A stretch of 64,000 nt of DNA, taken from positions 766,976 to 830,975 of the forward strand of contig QEOQ01000226.1 in NCBI GenBank assembly GCA_010279815.1, in the 5' to 3' direction. Every line of letters begins with the position of its first letter. Within the stretch, counting starts at the first letter, position 1. Shown piece by piece: positions 46,256 to 57,006 of the stretch. Under the pieces are notes generated by a model. It was given only the letters and a program-made list of their open reading frames with translations. It was not told the DNA's origin and made no database searches. The translations under genes were made by a program, and so were the position numbers. Source of the stretch: Brachionus plicatilis. Its lineage: Eukaryota; Rotifera; Eurotatoria; Ploima; Brachionidae.

Positions 46256-46605
46256 GTGGATGAGATACAACTTAATCATATAATGAATTCAGAAAGCGTA
46301 GAACCAAAAACTCAATCGCACGAGAGTGTCTTGTTAGATCCATCAGACCAAACTCTTGATGATGTTGACGTATTTTCAGGCAAAATCTTAAAAAGCCCCA
46401 AGTCAAAAAAGAAAAGAGGAAAAGCTATAATGTACGATATGCATTGTAAATTCGACAATTTCAAAGACATGGAACGAGATGTACTTGACAGGAAAGTGAA
46501 TGGAGACACGTGGATATTTAAAAGACGGAGACAAATATAGATATTATTGTAAATATCTGAATAACGGTTGTCGGGCAGCACTTTATCTGGAAGTAAACAA
46601 GATAA
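46256..46605 (+). pseudogene. FLYWCH/MULE-type zinc-binding N-terminal fragment
   Basis: An ORF from 46256 (first ATG 46259-46261) reads MERDVLDRKVNGDTWIFK and stops, but a single shift in the A run near 46520 lets it continue as DGDKYRYYCKYLNNGCRAALYLEV. The W-x-F, Y-x-Y-Y-C and C-R-A spacing resembles FLYWCH-like zinc-binding domains found in MULE transposases and derived host genes. A TATAAAA word lies at about 46239. Likely a dead transposase 5' end. Confidence 0.4.
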
Positions 46606-47690
46606 TTAGTACTCTAATAATTATTTTTTTCTTCAATTTGAAAAAAAATTATTAGTTTAATGAATTTGTTTGTATTTTTCTTTTTTTTTTTACTTCTTTT
46701 TAATAAAAATTCTATTTTCTTAATATGTGTTCATTATTTCTTTAAATTGTTCTTATTCTAATTAAATTGTTCTTATTCTAATAAATCAGTTCTTATTTTA
46801 TTAAATTTGTGGGATATTTTACAATTTTTGTGGTTGAAAAATATTCATCGTCGACTTTGAATTAAAAAATAAATTTTTATACACTTTTTTTTAAAAAATT
46901 CGAGATTAAAATTTATTTTTTTTAAATTATAAAATTTAAGTGTTGTTTTAAATTTTATTCACTTAAAATTCCAATTAAAAATAAATAGTGATCAAGTATA
47001 AATTAGCTAGAAAAATCCATACAGCTGGAGAATATCCGCCAAAAGTAATTTATAAATAAACTAAATTTCAGATTTTTAAATTTATTGTGCCATCAAGTTA
47101 AATAATTTGGCATTTTTTATTGATTTTTTAAATTCTAACTTCCTGGCATTAGAGGAACTACATATCCATTCAGACACATTTGAGGTAAATACCTCGTATC
47201 TAATTCCCTAAATTGATCAAATCGATTCATTTCATAAATAATTAAATCAATCCAAATTATTGATTTTCTAATATATATTCTCAAAAGCTCTTGTATTTGT
47301 TATCTTATGATTATTGTTTTGTATTTGATGCTTAATTATGGAAACTAGATATGCAAATGAGTTCCAAATCAAGAATAATACACAGATTTGATCAAAGCAT
47401 CTCAAACAAAAAATTGTGACACATATTTTTCAAGTAAGTCAGAATTTAGGCAATCATTTGGTTTATTGGAAAAGAAAAATTAAGCTTCTTTAAATTTATA
47501 AATAAAACAAAGAACAAGTGAACCGGAACTTAATAATAGAAACTACCATGTTCTTAAGCAATCTGGGATCAATTAGATTTCTCTTTTTCCCTTTATTTAC
47601 TTCTAGTCTTTTTGGATAATCGACTTGGTAATTTTTCTTAAATTCTGTAAAAATATTTTGAAGATACTTGGAGTAAATTTTGTAATTGAT
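46606..47690. other. AT-rich intergenic stretch
   Basis: No coding frame or delimited repeat, apart from a short ATTAAATTGTTCTTATTCTA tandem near 46740-46800. Confidence 0.4.
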
Positions 47691-48162
47691 ACATCCTTTT
47701 TACATCCGTTATATTGATGGTACAGAGAATTTATCAGCTGCTACAATCTACAGAACATATATTTGTCAGTCAGAACTTAAGTTTTGACGTTTTTAATATT
47801 TTGTTTATTTTTTTGGGTCATGCTGGTTATGTGATCAGTGACTTTATTTCGATTTGGTGACCAGGTATTTTTTCTGACTGGTCACATATTCACTGGCCAT
47901 CATATGTGACCAGGCAATATTATTATTAAAATAAAGAATTTTTTTTAAATATTTTATTATTTAGGGTATGGCTGCGTAAAGATAAAATATCTTTGCGTAG
48001 AATTGTCTTACTACAGATAATTATCTTAAAAAAAATTAATCTGGAGGAAGATAAAATATCTTAGAAGGAATTAAATGACTAGAAAAAGATAATTAAGTGC
48101 AAAATTTTATTTTTAAACTAATTAAAAAACAAATGAAAAAAGTGATATAGATTAAAAAGTGA

Positions 48163-48471
48163 TTAAGATTTAGAGCCAGATTTACATGTTTTGCAAAGCC
48201 AAGATTTTTTCAAAGGAATATATCCTTTAATACACGATTTGTGAAAATATAAATTACATGTATTGCAGGTCAAGTGATTTTGATTAGTTGCAACTTGGCA
48301 AATTGAACATACATTGTTTGATTGACTATCATTAGCTGTTGTTATTTCCGACTCGATTGTTTTTCGATGTTTGCTTTGACTTGATAAAGTTTCTTGCTGT
48401 TTTCTTTTACGCTGAACTTTTGTAGGAGCACCTCGCTTCGGAGCTCTTTTAACAAAAGACTTTCCAGTCAA
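48163..48471 (-). CDS. PHD-like zinc finger, C-terminal MULE transposase fragment
   Basis: The roughly 100-residue frame has no ATG at its start (it opens with TTG). It is basic (VKRAPKRGAP, KVQRKRKQ) and then has C-S-I-C, C-N-T-C, F-H-K-S-C and W-L-C-K-T-C, a PHD-type arrangement. Such fingers close the transposases of some animal MULEs. It follows the upstream frame in a different phase, so the two probably became adjacent through internal deletion rather than by splicing. Confidence 0.6.
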   Translation of the reverse strand: MTGKSFVKRAPKRGAPTKVQRKRKQQETLSSQSKHRKTIESEITTANDSQSNNVCSICQVATNQNHLTCNTCNLYFHKSCIKGYIPLKKSWLCKTCKSGSKS

Positions 48472-48490
48472 AGCGATTTTGACGAAATTA

Positions 48491-48967
48491 CTATTTTGAT
48501 TTACCAGTTTTCGCAGCCATTGTTTGAACGATTAATTTAACATTTCCATTGGTTTTGTACATATCATAAGCTTCTTGAGCTTCTTTTTCAGTCAATTTTC
48601 GTTGACTATGGTGATGTATGTACAGTTCTTTGGAAATTTGGTGATTTACGTGTTTGAGAATGCATTTGGTAATAACATATTGGTTATTTTCTCTTTTTTT
48701 ACGAGTAATTCGAATTTCTGCTGGACAATTAAACGCGTGGTATGATTGAATTGGTCGAACTCCGGTTGATCTTGATTGAATGGCCTCTGGTTTTCTCCAG
48801 TGTAAACATTTGTACTCAACATATTCATATTGCGAAGGTTCGTCTTTGACAAATCTACTTGCAGCTTTGGAAAATATTTCGAATTTATTATCACAATAGA
48901 TCTTGAATTCTTCATCGAATTCAGCAAAAGATGAGAATTTTTCATTCAAAGCAATTTTGGTGGACAT
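48491..48967 (-). CDS. N-terminal domain of a MULE transposase (ZSWIM/FLYWCH-like)
   Basis: 158 residues from ATG 48967: FSSFAEFDEEFKIYCDNK, YEYVEYKCLHWRKPEA, SYHAFNCPAEIRI, YVITKCILKHVNHQIS, then KLTEKEAQEAYDMYK and VKLIVQTMAAKTGK. The Cys, Trp/Cys and H-x-N-H positions match the WRKY/GCM-like zinc-binding N-terminus of MULE transposases and of host ZSWIM1/3-type proteins. It ends just where the transposase core should start. Confidence 0.65.
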   Translation of the reverse strand: MSTKIALNEKFSSFAEFDEEFKIYCDNKFEIFSKAASRFVKDEPSQYEYVEYKCLHWRKPEAIQSRSTGVRPIQSYHAFNCPAEIRITRKKRENNQYVITKCILKHVNHQISKELYIHHHSQRKLTEKEAQEAYDMYKTNGNVKLIVQTMAAKTGKSK

Positions 48968-49318
48968 AGTAGTTTTTAGAGCAATTAGAAAGAATTTTTT
49001 GTCTTTTTATAAGAGGAACTATTAAGATTCAATAATTGACTGTTTTCTAATTAATTTGTCAATTGGAAGATCATTAATGATTTATCTTTTTGTAGTGCTT
49101 TCTTGTGAAAGATATTTTATCTTCAGAAAATTTACCATACTAGGTAGAGATAATTATCTGTAGTAAGACAATTCTGCGTAAAGATATTTTATCTTTACGC
49201 AGCCATACCCTATTATTTAAGTGACCAGTTATTAAATTTATATGACCAGTTTTTTTATTTACGTGACCAATTTAATTTAAAATATTAATTTAAAATTATA
49301 AAAATTCAATAAAAAAAA

Positions 49319-49630
49319 TTATGTATGCATTTTTGCGATGTGTTGCTTTACAACACGCTCATTTTTCATTAATTTCCCGCACTCCGGGCAAGCTATTGGG
49401 TTTTTATGTTTGCTAAGAACTTTTTTTAACAGCAGAATGTCTCGCTTCAGAAGCAATTTGTGAAAACTTTTATAATTTTTTTTTATTGGATTTAAACTAA
49501 ACTTGAAAATGGCTGCACTAACCTCTTCAAAATTTGATTCACAATTTTCTTCAAAATCTGAATCGGTGCCATTTAAATCAAATCTTGCAAGTATAGTTGC
49601 AATTGCAATTATTTTATTATATTTACAATT
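49319..49630 (-). pseudogene. C2H2 zinc-finger fragment of the 2-kb element
   Basis: The minus-strand frame, open from about 49640 to the stop at 49321-49319, reads RFDLNGTDSDFEENCE, KSFHKLLLKRDILLLKKV, and then one C2H2 finger: C-P-E-C-G and H-I-A-K-M-H. There is no ATG upstream of the finger, so it is a last exon or a truncated relic. Confidence 0.5.
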
Positions 49631-49890
49631 AAATTTTATTTAACTTAAAAGAAATTTATGAGACCAATTGCAAAATTTTCGTGACCAAATGTTTATTTAG
49701 GTGACCAGGTTAAAATTATTTATAAACATTTTTACCAAATGAATAATTTTGCCTGATCACATATTAGGTGACCAGTGAATATGCGACTAGTCAGAAAAAA
49801 TACCTGGTCACCAAATCGACATAAAGTCACTGGTCACATAACAGGCAAGACCCGTTTTTTTTTGGTACCAAAATTCACACTGTCTCATTC

Positions 49891-50357
49891 TGTTTGGTCA
49901 ACAAGTTTTCAAAAAAAGCAATTCTTCATAATTTTCCTCTAATTTTTATTTAGAGTTAATACCTAAACTATAAATTCAATATTTGCACCAAATCCGTTCA
50001 ATTTATCGAATCGATAGATTGATTGATTTTCAATAACTTTTTAAATTTTTTAAGTTTAGACCTTTTGATAAAAATTCACACAGAATGACACTTATCTAAA
50101 AATGAAAGAATTTTTCAGTAAAAAATCATTTTTTGTAAGACACATTTTCTTATAGATTAGGATTAAAGCCATCGATTAAAGCAATCGAATTTAGGATGCT
50201 GCATTCAAGAAATAATCGATTATTAATTTAATAAACTCACATATTTTTCGCATTAATTAAATATTAACAATAATTGTTGATAAAAAATGAACACTTAATT
50301 ATGGCAATGACTGTTTAGGTTCTATCAAACATTGTATGAAATTATTGAATTTTTTTT
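49891..50357. other. AT-rich stretch
   Basis: No gene seen. A word AAAATTCACACAGAATGACA near 50073 echoes the foldback ends nearby. Confidence 0.3.
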
Positions 50358-50361
50358 TAGA

Positions 50362-50737
50362 GTCCCACGGCAGTGAAGTTGGGAACAAAAAAAAATTAAA
50401 TATAGCAAAATATTTTAAAAATTAATAAACATATTGATAATTTTAAGAAATAGAACATTACATAACATTTAGTACTCTTTTTATCAATATTCTATCAGAG
50501 TCGTTTAAAAGTCATAAGTCTTAAGTCAAGTCCAAGTCCAATTATTTTCCAAGTAAACGACTCTGTATTCAATCTATCCTTTTAAATATAAAGATTCATT
50601 TATTTCTTTGGTTTTGTTTACGTTTAACAAATTAAAAAAAAATCATTTAAAATGAATGTTAATAATTCAAATTAAACTAGTATTCAATTTAATATAATAT
50701 ATATTTCGCATCAGATTTTGCTCCAAACTTCACCGCC
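50362..50737. mobile_element. Foldback element with GGCAGTGAAGTT ends
   Basis: The left end GGCAGTGAAGTTGGGA pairs with the right end TCCAAACTTCACCGCC with two mismatches. No target duplication is recognised. A similar word AGGTGAAGTTTGGAGCAAA lies near 55950. It contains the tiny MITE at 50496-50565. Confidence 0.5.
50496..50565. mobile_element. 70-bp mini-copy of the CAGAGTTGTTTAAAAGTC MITE family
   Basis: Inverted ends CAGAGTCGTTTAAAAGTC and GTAAACGACTCTG; flanks TATTCTAT (50488-50495) and TATTCAAT (50566-50573) match at 7 of 8 bases. Confidence 0.65.
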
Positions 50738-52944
50738 ATTACAATGCCCTAAGCTATAAATCGTAGCATGCAGCATTTTTTTTTTCATTTTAAGTCAGAG
50801 TTGTTCAAAAAGAAAAGTTTTGAAAGAAAAATTAATTAATTTGGACAAAAATTAAAATATAGTAATTTTCGATAATTTTTCTTCAATAATTATTTTTTTT
50901 CAAAATTCTTGTATCTAATAAACCTTAATCTATATTTTAAATTTGAATTCAGAATTTGACTTGTAACTTTCACCATTTTGATTTTAAACCTTGAATTTTT
51001 TTAAAAATTTTAATCTAAAATTTTTATCTTGAATAAAAACGATTGTCCAAAATAATATTAAATTGAAGCTTCTGTAATAAAGCAATGTCTTCTAATATAA
51101 TATTTATCAATAATATGTCTAAAAATCTCATCAGAATTTGAGAGAAATAAAAAAATATCACTAAATAACAGCAGTTTTATTTATTTTTGGATTTTTTTGT
51201 TACTTAAGTTTAGAAAATTTAGGTAAATTTGGATTATTTTTGACCTAAATTGTTGTTTTTTGTTCTTTTTAGTTTGAAATGATTACAAACCCAAACGAAG
51301 GAAAATAATTTAGTCATAAAAAGTGACGAAATTAAAAACAAATGATGGTATAAGTGGAGCTCATTATAGAAAAAGAACAATATCTATTAATTTCTTTAAA
51401 TCATTAATTTAAAAATATTTAAATAAGTATTACTACAGGAAGAAAGAACATAGTGTTACTTTTAATTCAATATGTTCCATACCCTTTTTTACAATCAATA
51501 TTTTTAATCATACTTTTTTGTTTAGATTTTTATCTTTAACCAAAATTGTATTGAAGCCATAATTTTAAAAAAATGCAAGTCTATTTGACTTGAAAAAAAA
51601 TCTTAATAGTTATGAATCCTTAGTGAATTTTGAATTTTTTTATTACAGTTGAATTCTGCTATAGTGGCTGATTAGGGACCATACAAATGAAATCCCTAAA
51701 AAAAACGTCCTTTTTTAGTCTAGTAAATTATTTTAATTTTCCATGATTTAATTCAATTCGAGTTATAAATTTAGTATACAATTAATTAATACAAAAATTA
51801 ATTTTAATTGAGGGAAAATAAAAAATTAGATAAATAAATTCATAGCATAAATTGACCTATTATTGAATCTATTTTGTTGTCGAACATATTCCATTTCTTT
51901 CATGTAAAATACGCAAACTATTAGCTTTTTTGAAATGTGTTTATCTTCGTACTAAGGACCAGGGTCTAAATTAAAAAATTTTATCCAAATTTTTTGATTG
52001 CAAAATTGGGTTAAAATTTACAAATTTAATTAGAAAACCAAAAAGATTCATTTGACTCGTGTTGGTGCTTCTATCATTTTAAAGATGATTATGTTAAAAA
52101 AAATAACCTTTAGAATAATCTTTTATTAATTTTGCAAAAATTTAATCAAAGTAGTTTTCATCTTTACAAATTGAATTTAAAATTACAATTTATTTTATAC
52201 TTTTTTGAACCCTGATTAGTTCGGACATATTTTTTTTCATTGAATTCCGAAATATTGATAGAGTTTAGATTCAAAAATGTTTTAGAATTCAGAAAGTTTA
52301 AAAAAATTCCGGATTTAATTAATTATGTTTAAACAGAATAAGAAAATTTTATTAAGTAGAAAAAAAATTAATTATTTTAAAGTTAACTAGAGTTTGAATT
52401 CATACCCAATTATACCAATCCATCTGGCGCTCTTGATTTCTCTCTTCAAAATTATAAGATAAAACTTTGGATAATTTTGGCAGTTTTGCCATTAAAAGAG
52501 TCCTGAATAAAAGCAGTCCAACCAAAAAATTTTTAGCATTAAATTTAAATAAATAATAAAAAATTTTATAAATAGAATAATTTTTTGAAATAAACGTTTT
52601 TTTTAATTTGACAGAAAATCATTGAGATGAAAATATTTATAAATTAAAATTATTTACAAATTTAAGTTATAGAATTTTAAGATTTTTTATTATTTTTTAT
52701 GAATTTTTCTGTAAAAAAAGTATTTTTTAACTGTTAATACTCTCTTTGAAATCTTCAAGAACGGACATGCTAATGTTACTTGAAAAACTTTATTAAAGAT
52801 TTTGAAAAACGTTTAATTTCTACAGAAAATCTAATTTCAAAAAATTTTGTTCAATTTTATACCTGAATAAAACATATTTATAAAACTATCATTACAAAAT
52901 CAAACTTTAAAAATCTAAAAATTTATTTAATAATTTATTGAAAT
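50738..52944. other. Long AT-rich intergenic stretch
   Basis: No gene is seen. TACAGTTGAATTCTGCTATA at about 51646 resembles the end of a pogo/Tc1-like element, but no partner end was found. Confidence 0.4.
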
Positions 52945-53299
52945 CAGCGTTGTTTAAAAGTCACAAGTCTCAAGTCAAGTTCAAGTCTGGACTTTTTTTT
53001 TTCAAAAGTCCGAGCCAAGACTTTAATTTTTTTTTCAAAAAAAAGCCCAAGTCCAGGCTTTTAAATTTTGAATACTGAAGAAGAAATTTATGCTAAAATT
53101 GCAAGAAAATTCTTATATATGTCAAATCTATTGGATTAGACAACCCAAGAGTATATAAATATAAATTTTTTTATATGAAGCCTGATCTAGCAAATTTAAA
53201 AAAAAATTTAAAATTTTTTTTTTTTTTAAATATTAAATTCCGGACTTTGAGTTTTATTTTAATGACTTTGACTTTTTTTGGGATTTTTAAACAACTCTG
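52945..53299. mobile_element. hAT-like MITE, longest copy of the CAGAGTTGTTTAAAAGTC family
   Basis: The 355-bp element runs from CAGCGTTGTTTAAAAGTC to TTTTTAAACAACTCTG, with perfect 8-bp duplications ATTGAAAT at 52937-52944 and 53300-53307. Subterminal AAGTCCAAGTC words recur. Confidence 0.85.
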
Positions 53300-54603
53300 A
53301 TTGAAATTATTAAAAATTTCAATAATAATAATCGAAATTCAAATCTTTCATTTTTTCCTTTTCTCTTAGAGTCGTAGAGACCTACTTCTTTACCGTATTC
53401 TATTGTTTCTTTGAACATAGTCTGAAATGCTGAAAGCAGAATCAGACGGAAACTTCGTAGAAAAATTTTAAATTATTTTAATATAAACAAAATATTTTAT
53501 TAAACAGGATAGTGAAATTGCGCATTTTATATTAAATTTTTGACTAATTTTGACAATTAAGGAGATAAAATTCAATGAGATGACCAAAACTCTGCGATTC
53601 CTAAGTATATTAAAAATTATTCACTGATTCTTAAAGAGTTTTTATTTTTATAAATTACTCTTTTTTTCGGTCGTTATCACAGTATTAAAATAGATACATT
53701 CTTGTTCAGTATTCGTATCAAAAGAGTGTAAAAAAATTTATCGATTTAAAAAATAATATTCGAAAATTTAAATATATTCTAATTTTATATTTAGACATAA
53801 TTTTTTACGAGAATATTTTTATTTTATTTTCACTAATTCATTTGCTAAATTAAAAAAATTATCAAAAAAAAAAAATCGTTAATTGTTCAAAAATGTGAAA
53901 TTGAAAAGTTTTAATATGGTATTTCGGATTTAATTATAACACTTACTGCAAATAACACAATAAAAAAATAATTTAAATTTGGTTTGGCTTTATTGGAATT
54001 TTAAATTTATTTTTTACCAAAAATAGTTATTCAGAATTTTAACAAGTTCTAAAATCTTTAAATAAAAATTGATGTTCTTGGGGTTTTTTGAAGTACGATG
54101 ACCAATTTACTCTTGTTTTATTGAACCACATGCATTTTTTAGGTTTTTGTAGTCACAGATTCTGAATCTGACATAGAAATTGAAAAGTTTCTAATTTCCG
54201 GAAGCTTCAAAATTATATTAATAAAATGCTAACAGATAAAATGATCAATCAAAAAAATATGCTCATTTTGACTTGGTTCTATAATTTTTGCTTAAAAAAG
54301 TTAACTCACTTGATGAAAAAAAAATTAAGCAATAAAGTTTTTACAGTTTTAATTATTTTTTGGATGACTCATCACAAAGCACTAAAAAATGGATCAAAAT
54401 TCTTATCTTTATTTTGAAAAATAATAACTTAGGTAACCGAATTTAAAATAGAAACCAAATCCTAAAAATACAACTAAACCCATTTGATAATGTAATCTTA
54501 TCTCACTTTTATATTAGAAAAAAAAAATTTTTTTTCTCATTTTATAAAATTTAAATTTTAGAAGCTTAATAATTTAGAGAGTGACACAATCCCTCAGAGC
54601 CAA
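53300..54603. other. AT-rich 5' flank of the TMEM45 gene
   Basis: A TTTTAG acceptor-like end at about 54557-54562 lies 40 bases before the ATG, so a 5' UTR intron is possible. Confidence 0.4.
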
Positions 54604-55674
54604 ATGGGATCATTAGCTGGTCATTTGTTGCCCGGAACATTTTTCATATTGTTCGCAGTATGGTGGAGTTTTGTGACCGCCATACGCTACATTCAGTCCA
54701 AGCACTACTTGTCTGCCAAAAAGTCCAAAGCCAACTATGTATCCCAGACGACCATGCCTTGTATATGCTTACCAAGTGAGAGCTTGCGTCGATCACCAGT
54801 AGAAAGCTGCTTTAAATTAACAGCCGGCTTGATCGGCATTCTGGGCGAGCTTGTTACCGCCATAGACTTCAACCATGTAGTAGAGCCTGGAATTGGCAAA
54901 GATGATGTTTCTATTTTTGGCTGTGACAACCAGTCATCACATGTCCACATGCACAAACGGGACACTCATCCACAAATACAACCATTCTACTTTGCCCGCA
55001 ATAACCTGCAACATATCACAATGTACTCTGGATTTGTGCTCCAAGCACTAGTGGAAATTCTGCTATTCAAAGGCTTCAATTTACCAAAGCGCTCAGATTT
55101 TTACTTTGGACTGATTGCTTATTCAATTGAAGCGTTCCTGTTCGCCTTTCATCTTCATAGTCGAGCTCCAATGGACATTCATGTTCATGTTTTGCTAGTC
55201 TACGCAATATTTGGCTGCTGTCTGTCCATCTGTTTGGAGATTTACAATCCTCATCAAGTAATGTTCACCTATGGTCGCATACTGTTCACCATGCTGCAAG
55301 GCACTTGGTTTTGGCAGGCAGGTTTTGTGCTATACCCGCCCATGGATGTTGAGTTTTTTAAATGGAACCGGTGTGATCACAAGCAAATAATGATAATTAC
55401 CACCTTGTTCTGTTGGCATTTGCTGTTAATCTCGCTTGGTCTGCTGGTTCAGCTGTGTTTTTTGAACAAATTTTACTATTCGTCCAAAAGAGTGAGAGAC
55501 AGGTTTGATGAATTGATTTTGATTCAGGACGAATGGGAGAGAAAAAGTGTTCAGCTCCAGACTGCACAAAATGGTTTGAGTGAGACCAGATTTTTTATGC
55601 TAGATAGCGATGAAGACGAAGTGTACGACAATAATAACTCTTCTCCAGTGTCTTCGACTACTTCTGGCAACTAA
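54604..55674 (+). CDS. TMEM45: TMEM45 family (DUF716) multi-span membrane protein
   Basis: The 356-residue uninterrupted frame runs from ATG 54604. Seven hydrophobic spans can be placed at about 8-28, 71-88, 137-155, 165-184, 193-211, 222-243 and 262-288. Family landmarks are visible: an N-terminal GHLLPGTFFILFAVWW, NNLQHITMY, the histidine-rich HLHSRAPMDIHVHVLL (183-198), and GTWFWQAGFVLYPP (233-246). The C-terminus (from about 295) is cytoplasmic-like and acidic/Ser-rich. Length and topology agree with animal TMEM45A/B, whose molecular role is poorly known. Codon use and G+C are clearly higher than the flanks, marking it as a conserved host gene. Coding sequence has no intron. Confidence 0.92.
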   Translation: MGSLAGHLLPGTFFILFAVWWSFVTAIRYIQSKHYLSAKKSKANYVSQTTMPCICLPSESLRRSPVESCFKLTAGLIGILGELVTAIDFNHVVEPGIGKDDVSIFGCDNQSSHVHMHKRDTHPQIQPFYFARNNLQHITMYSGFVLQALVEILLFKGFNLPKRSDFYFGLIAYSIEAFLFAFHLHSRAPMDIHVHVLLVYAIFGCCLSICLEIYNPHQVMFTYGRILFTMLQGTWFWQAGFVLYPPMDVEFFKWNRCDHKQIMIITTLFCWHLLLISLGLLVQLCFLNKFYYSSKRVRDRFDELILIQDEWERKSVQLQTAQNGLSETRFFMLDSDEDEVYDNNNSSPVSSTTSGN

Positions 55675-56132
55675 TCGGCCAAATCATCTCAGATGAGCAA
55701 CTCAAAAAATTAGTCATTTATAGTTTTTATTTTGTTTAAAATTATTTTTGTCTAAGATAGAGCAAAAATAGCATTCTTATCTTTTTTTTTTCCAAGTCAT
55801 GATAAAAAGAGTTGTACTTTTGTTGAATTTTTTGTTCACAAATATATTTTTAAAATTAAAATAGAATTTTTATAATATTAAATTGAGGCAAATGAATTAA
55901 ATTTTTTTTAATATTTTCAAACACTAAAAAAGAAGTTGATTGCTTCTTGTAGAGGTGAAGTTTGGAGCAAATATCAAGGCAAGGCAAAATAGCTAGTCAC
56001 AAAAAAAACGATGATTAATCGATGAAAATTGATAGATGAATCATTAATGAGTTAGGAGCCATTTCATCGAAATTCAATGATGAAAAAATATTCTAATACA
56101 TCATAATTTATTTAATTTTTGAATAATTTTTT
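55675..56132. other. 3' flank of the TMEM45 gene
   Basis: AT-rich; no canonical AATAAA close to the stop codon stands out. Confidence 0.4.
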
Positions 56133-57006
56133 GGCAAAGTAAAATTTTTGTTCAATTTTCAATTTGCTCAATTTGCTCAAAAATTTCAAATGCGCAATGT
56201 CATTACAGTGCTTATTTGCAATTTTTTAAATTGAAAGAACAATACACTGTTTCCATTGAAATTTTGCCCTTTTACAATTTATTAAAGAAAAAAGTTTCCA
56301 CATAGAATTATACATTAAATGAAAGGTCTTAAACTCATCTTTCGGCAAAATTATTTTATTTTTTAAATTTCCTAATATAAATGTCAATTTTTCCGTAATG
56401 AAAATACCTTTTCTTTTCAAAATAAACTTTACATTTGAATTAACAACGAATATTTTTAGCTAAAAAATAAATAAGGCAGTTTTTTTCTTACATTAACTGT
56501 ATTATTCATTTTGATATCTTTTTTTTCCTTTTCGAAATCCACTGAAATTAGATTATTAACTAAATATAAATAAGATATCACATGGTTTAATTTTTTGTGT
56601 TTGAATTACAAAATGTATCCAATGTTGAAATAACATTGAAAAAGTGCGATGTTTCAAATGTTTTTTTCAATTTCAAGTAAAAAAATAACTTTAAGCTAAT
56701 ATTGCAATCATTTTCATATTTGAAATTAATCTCTTTAGTGAAATTGAATGAGTTTAATTTTTATTTAGGAATTTGAGAAAAATATTGAAAATTCTTTTTT
56801 TAACTTTTAAATTATTTATTTATTTGTTTATCTGTATATTTTGTAATTCAAACACAAAAAATTAAACCATGTGATATCTTATTTATATTTAGTTAATTGT
56901 TCTTTCAATTTAAAAAATTGCAAATAAGCACTGTAATGACATTGCGCATTTGAAATTTTTGAGCAAATTGAGCAAATTGAAAATTGAACAAAAATTTTAC
57001 TTTGCC
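56133..57006. mobile_element. Long foldback element with an interrupted left arm
   Basis: The left arm 56133-56242 (GGCAAAGTAAAATTTTTG, AATGCGCAATGTCATTAC) pairs with 56897-57006. The next arm section 56556-56616 (AAGATATCACATGGTTTAAT) pairs with 56838-56896. In the right half the two sections are contiguous, while in the left half about 310 bp (56243-56555) separate them, so a later insertion split the left arm. Confidence 0.75.

Larger units (their letters stand above)
47964..49210 (-). mobile_element. MULE-type element, core-deleted, 9-bp target duplication
   Basis: The inverted ends of about 64 bp start GGGTATGGCTGCGTAAAG, flanked by perfect 9-bp duplications TATTATTTA (47955-47963 and 49211-49219), the length typical of Mutator-like elements. 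Each end contains its own small palindrome TGCGTAAAGATA/TATCTTTACGCA. Two minus-strand frames inside resemble the N- and C-terminal parts of a MULE transposase; the catalytic DDE core between them is absent. Confidence 0.85.
47815..49853. mobile_element. 2-kb DNA element with ~110-bp inverted ends and TGACCAG repeats
   Basis: The left end (47815-47926) and right end (49742-49853) are inverted copies at high identity over about 110 bp (TTTGGTGACCAGGTATTTTT, CATATTCACTGG). GTGACCAG-like words occur many times inside each end and subterminally (for example 49219-49275 and 49665-49725), as expected of transposase-binding repeats. It encodes a C2H2 fragment at 49319-49630 and is interrupted by the MULE at 47964-49210. 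The class is unknown; the target duplication is hidden in a T-rich run. Confidence 0.75.
47690..49890. mobile_element. Foldback element of the 34787-35110 family hosting nested insertions
   Basis: The left piece (47700-47814) matches the right arm of 34787-35110 (TACAGAACATATATTTGTC, CAGAACTTAAGTTTTGACG, then TTTTAATATTTTGTTT). The match resumes after the inserted 2-kb element at about 49854 with GGTACCAAAATTCACAC. Confidence 0.6.

Noticed and set aside
48472..48490. Splicing that would join the two MULE frames
   Set aside because: No GT-AG pair in the gap joins the frames in phase; the possible 45-bp intron GTAAAT...AAAG gives the wrong phase.
51646..51720. pogo-like element end (TACAGTTGAATTCTGCTATA)
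   Set aside because: No matching inverted end or transposase remnant was found.
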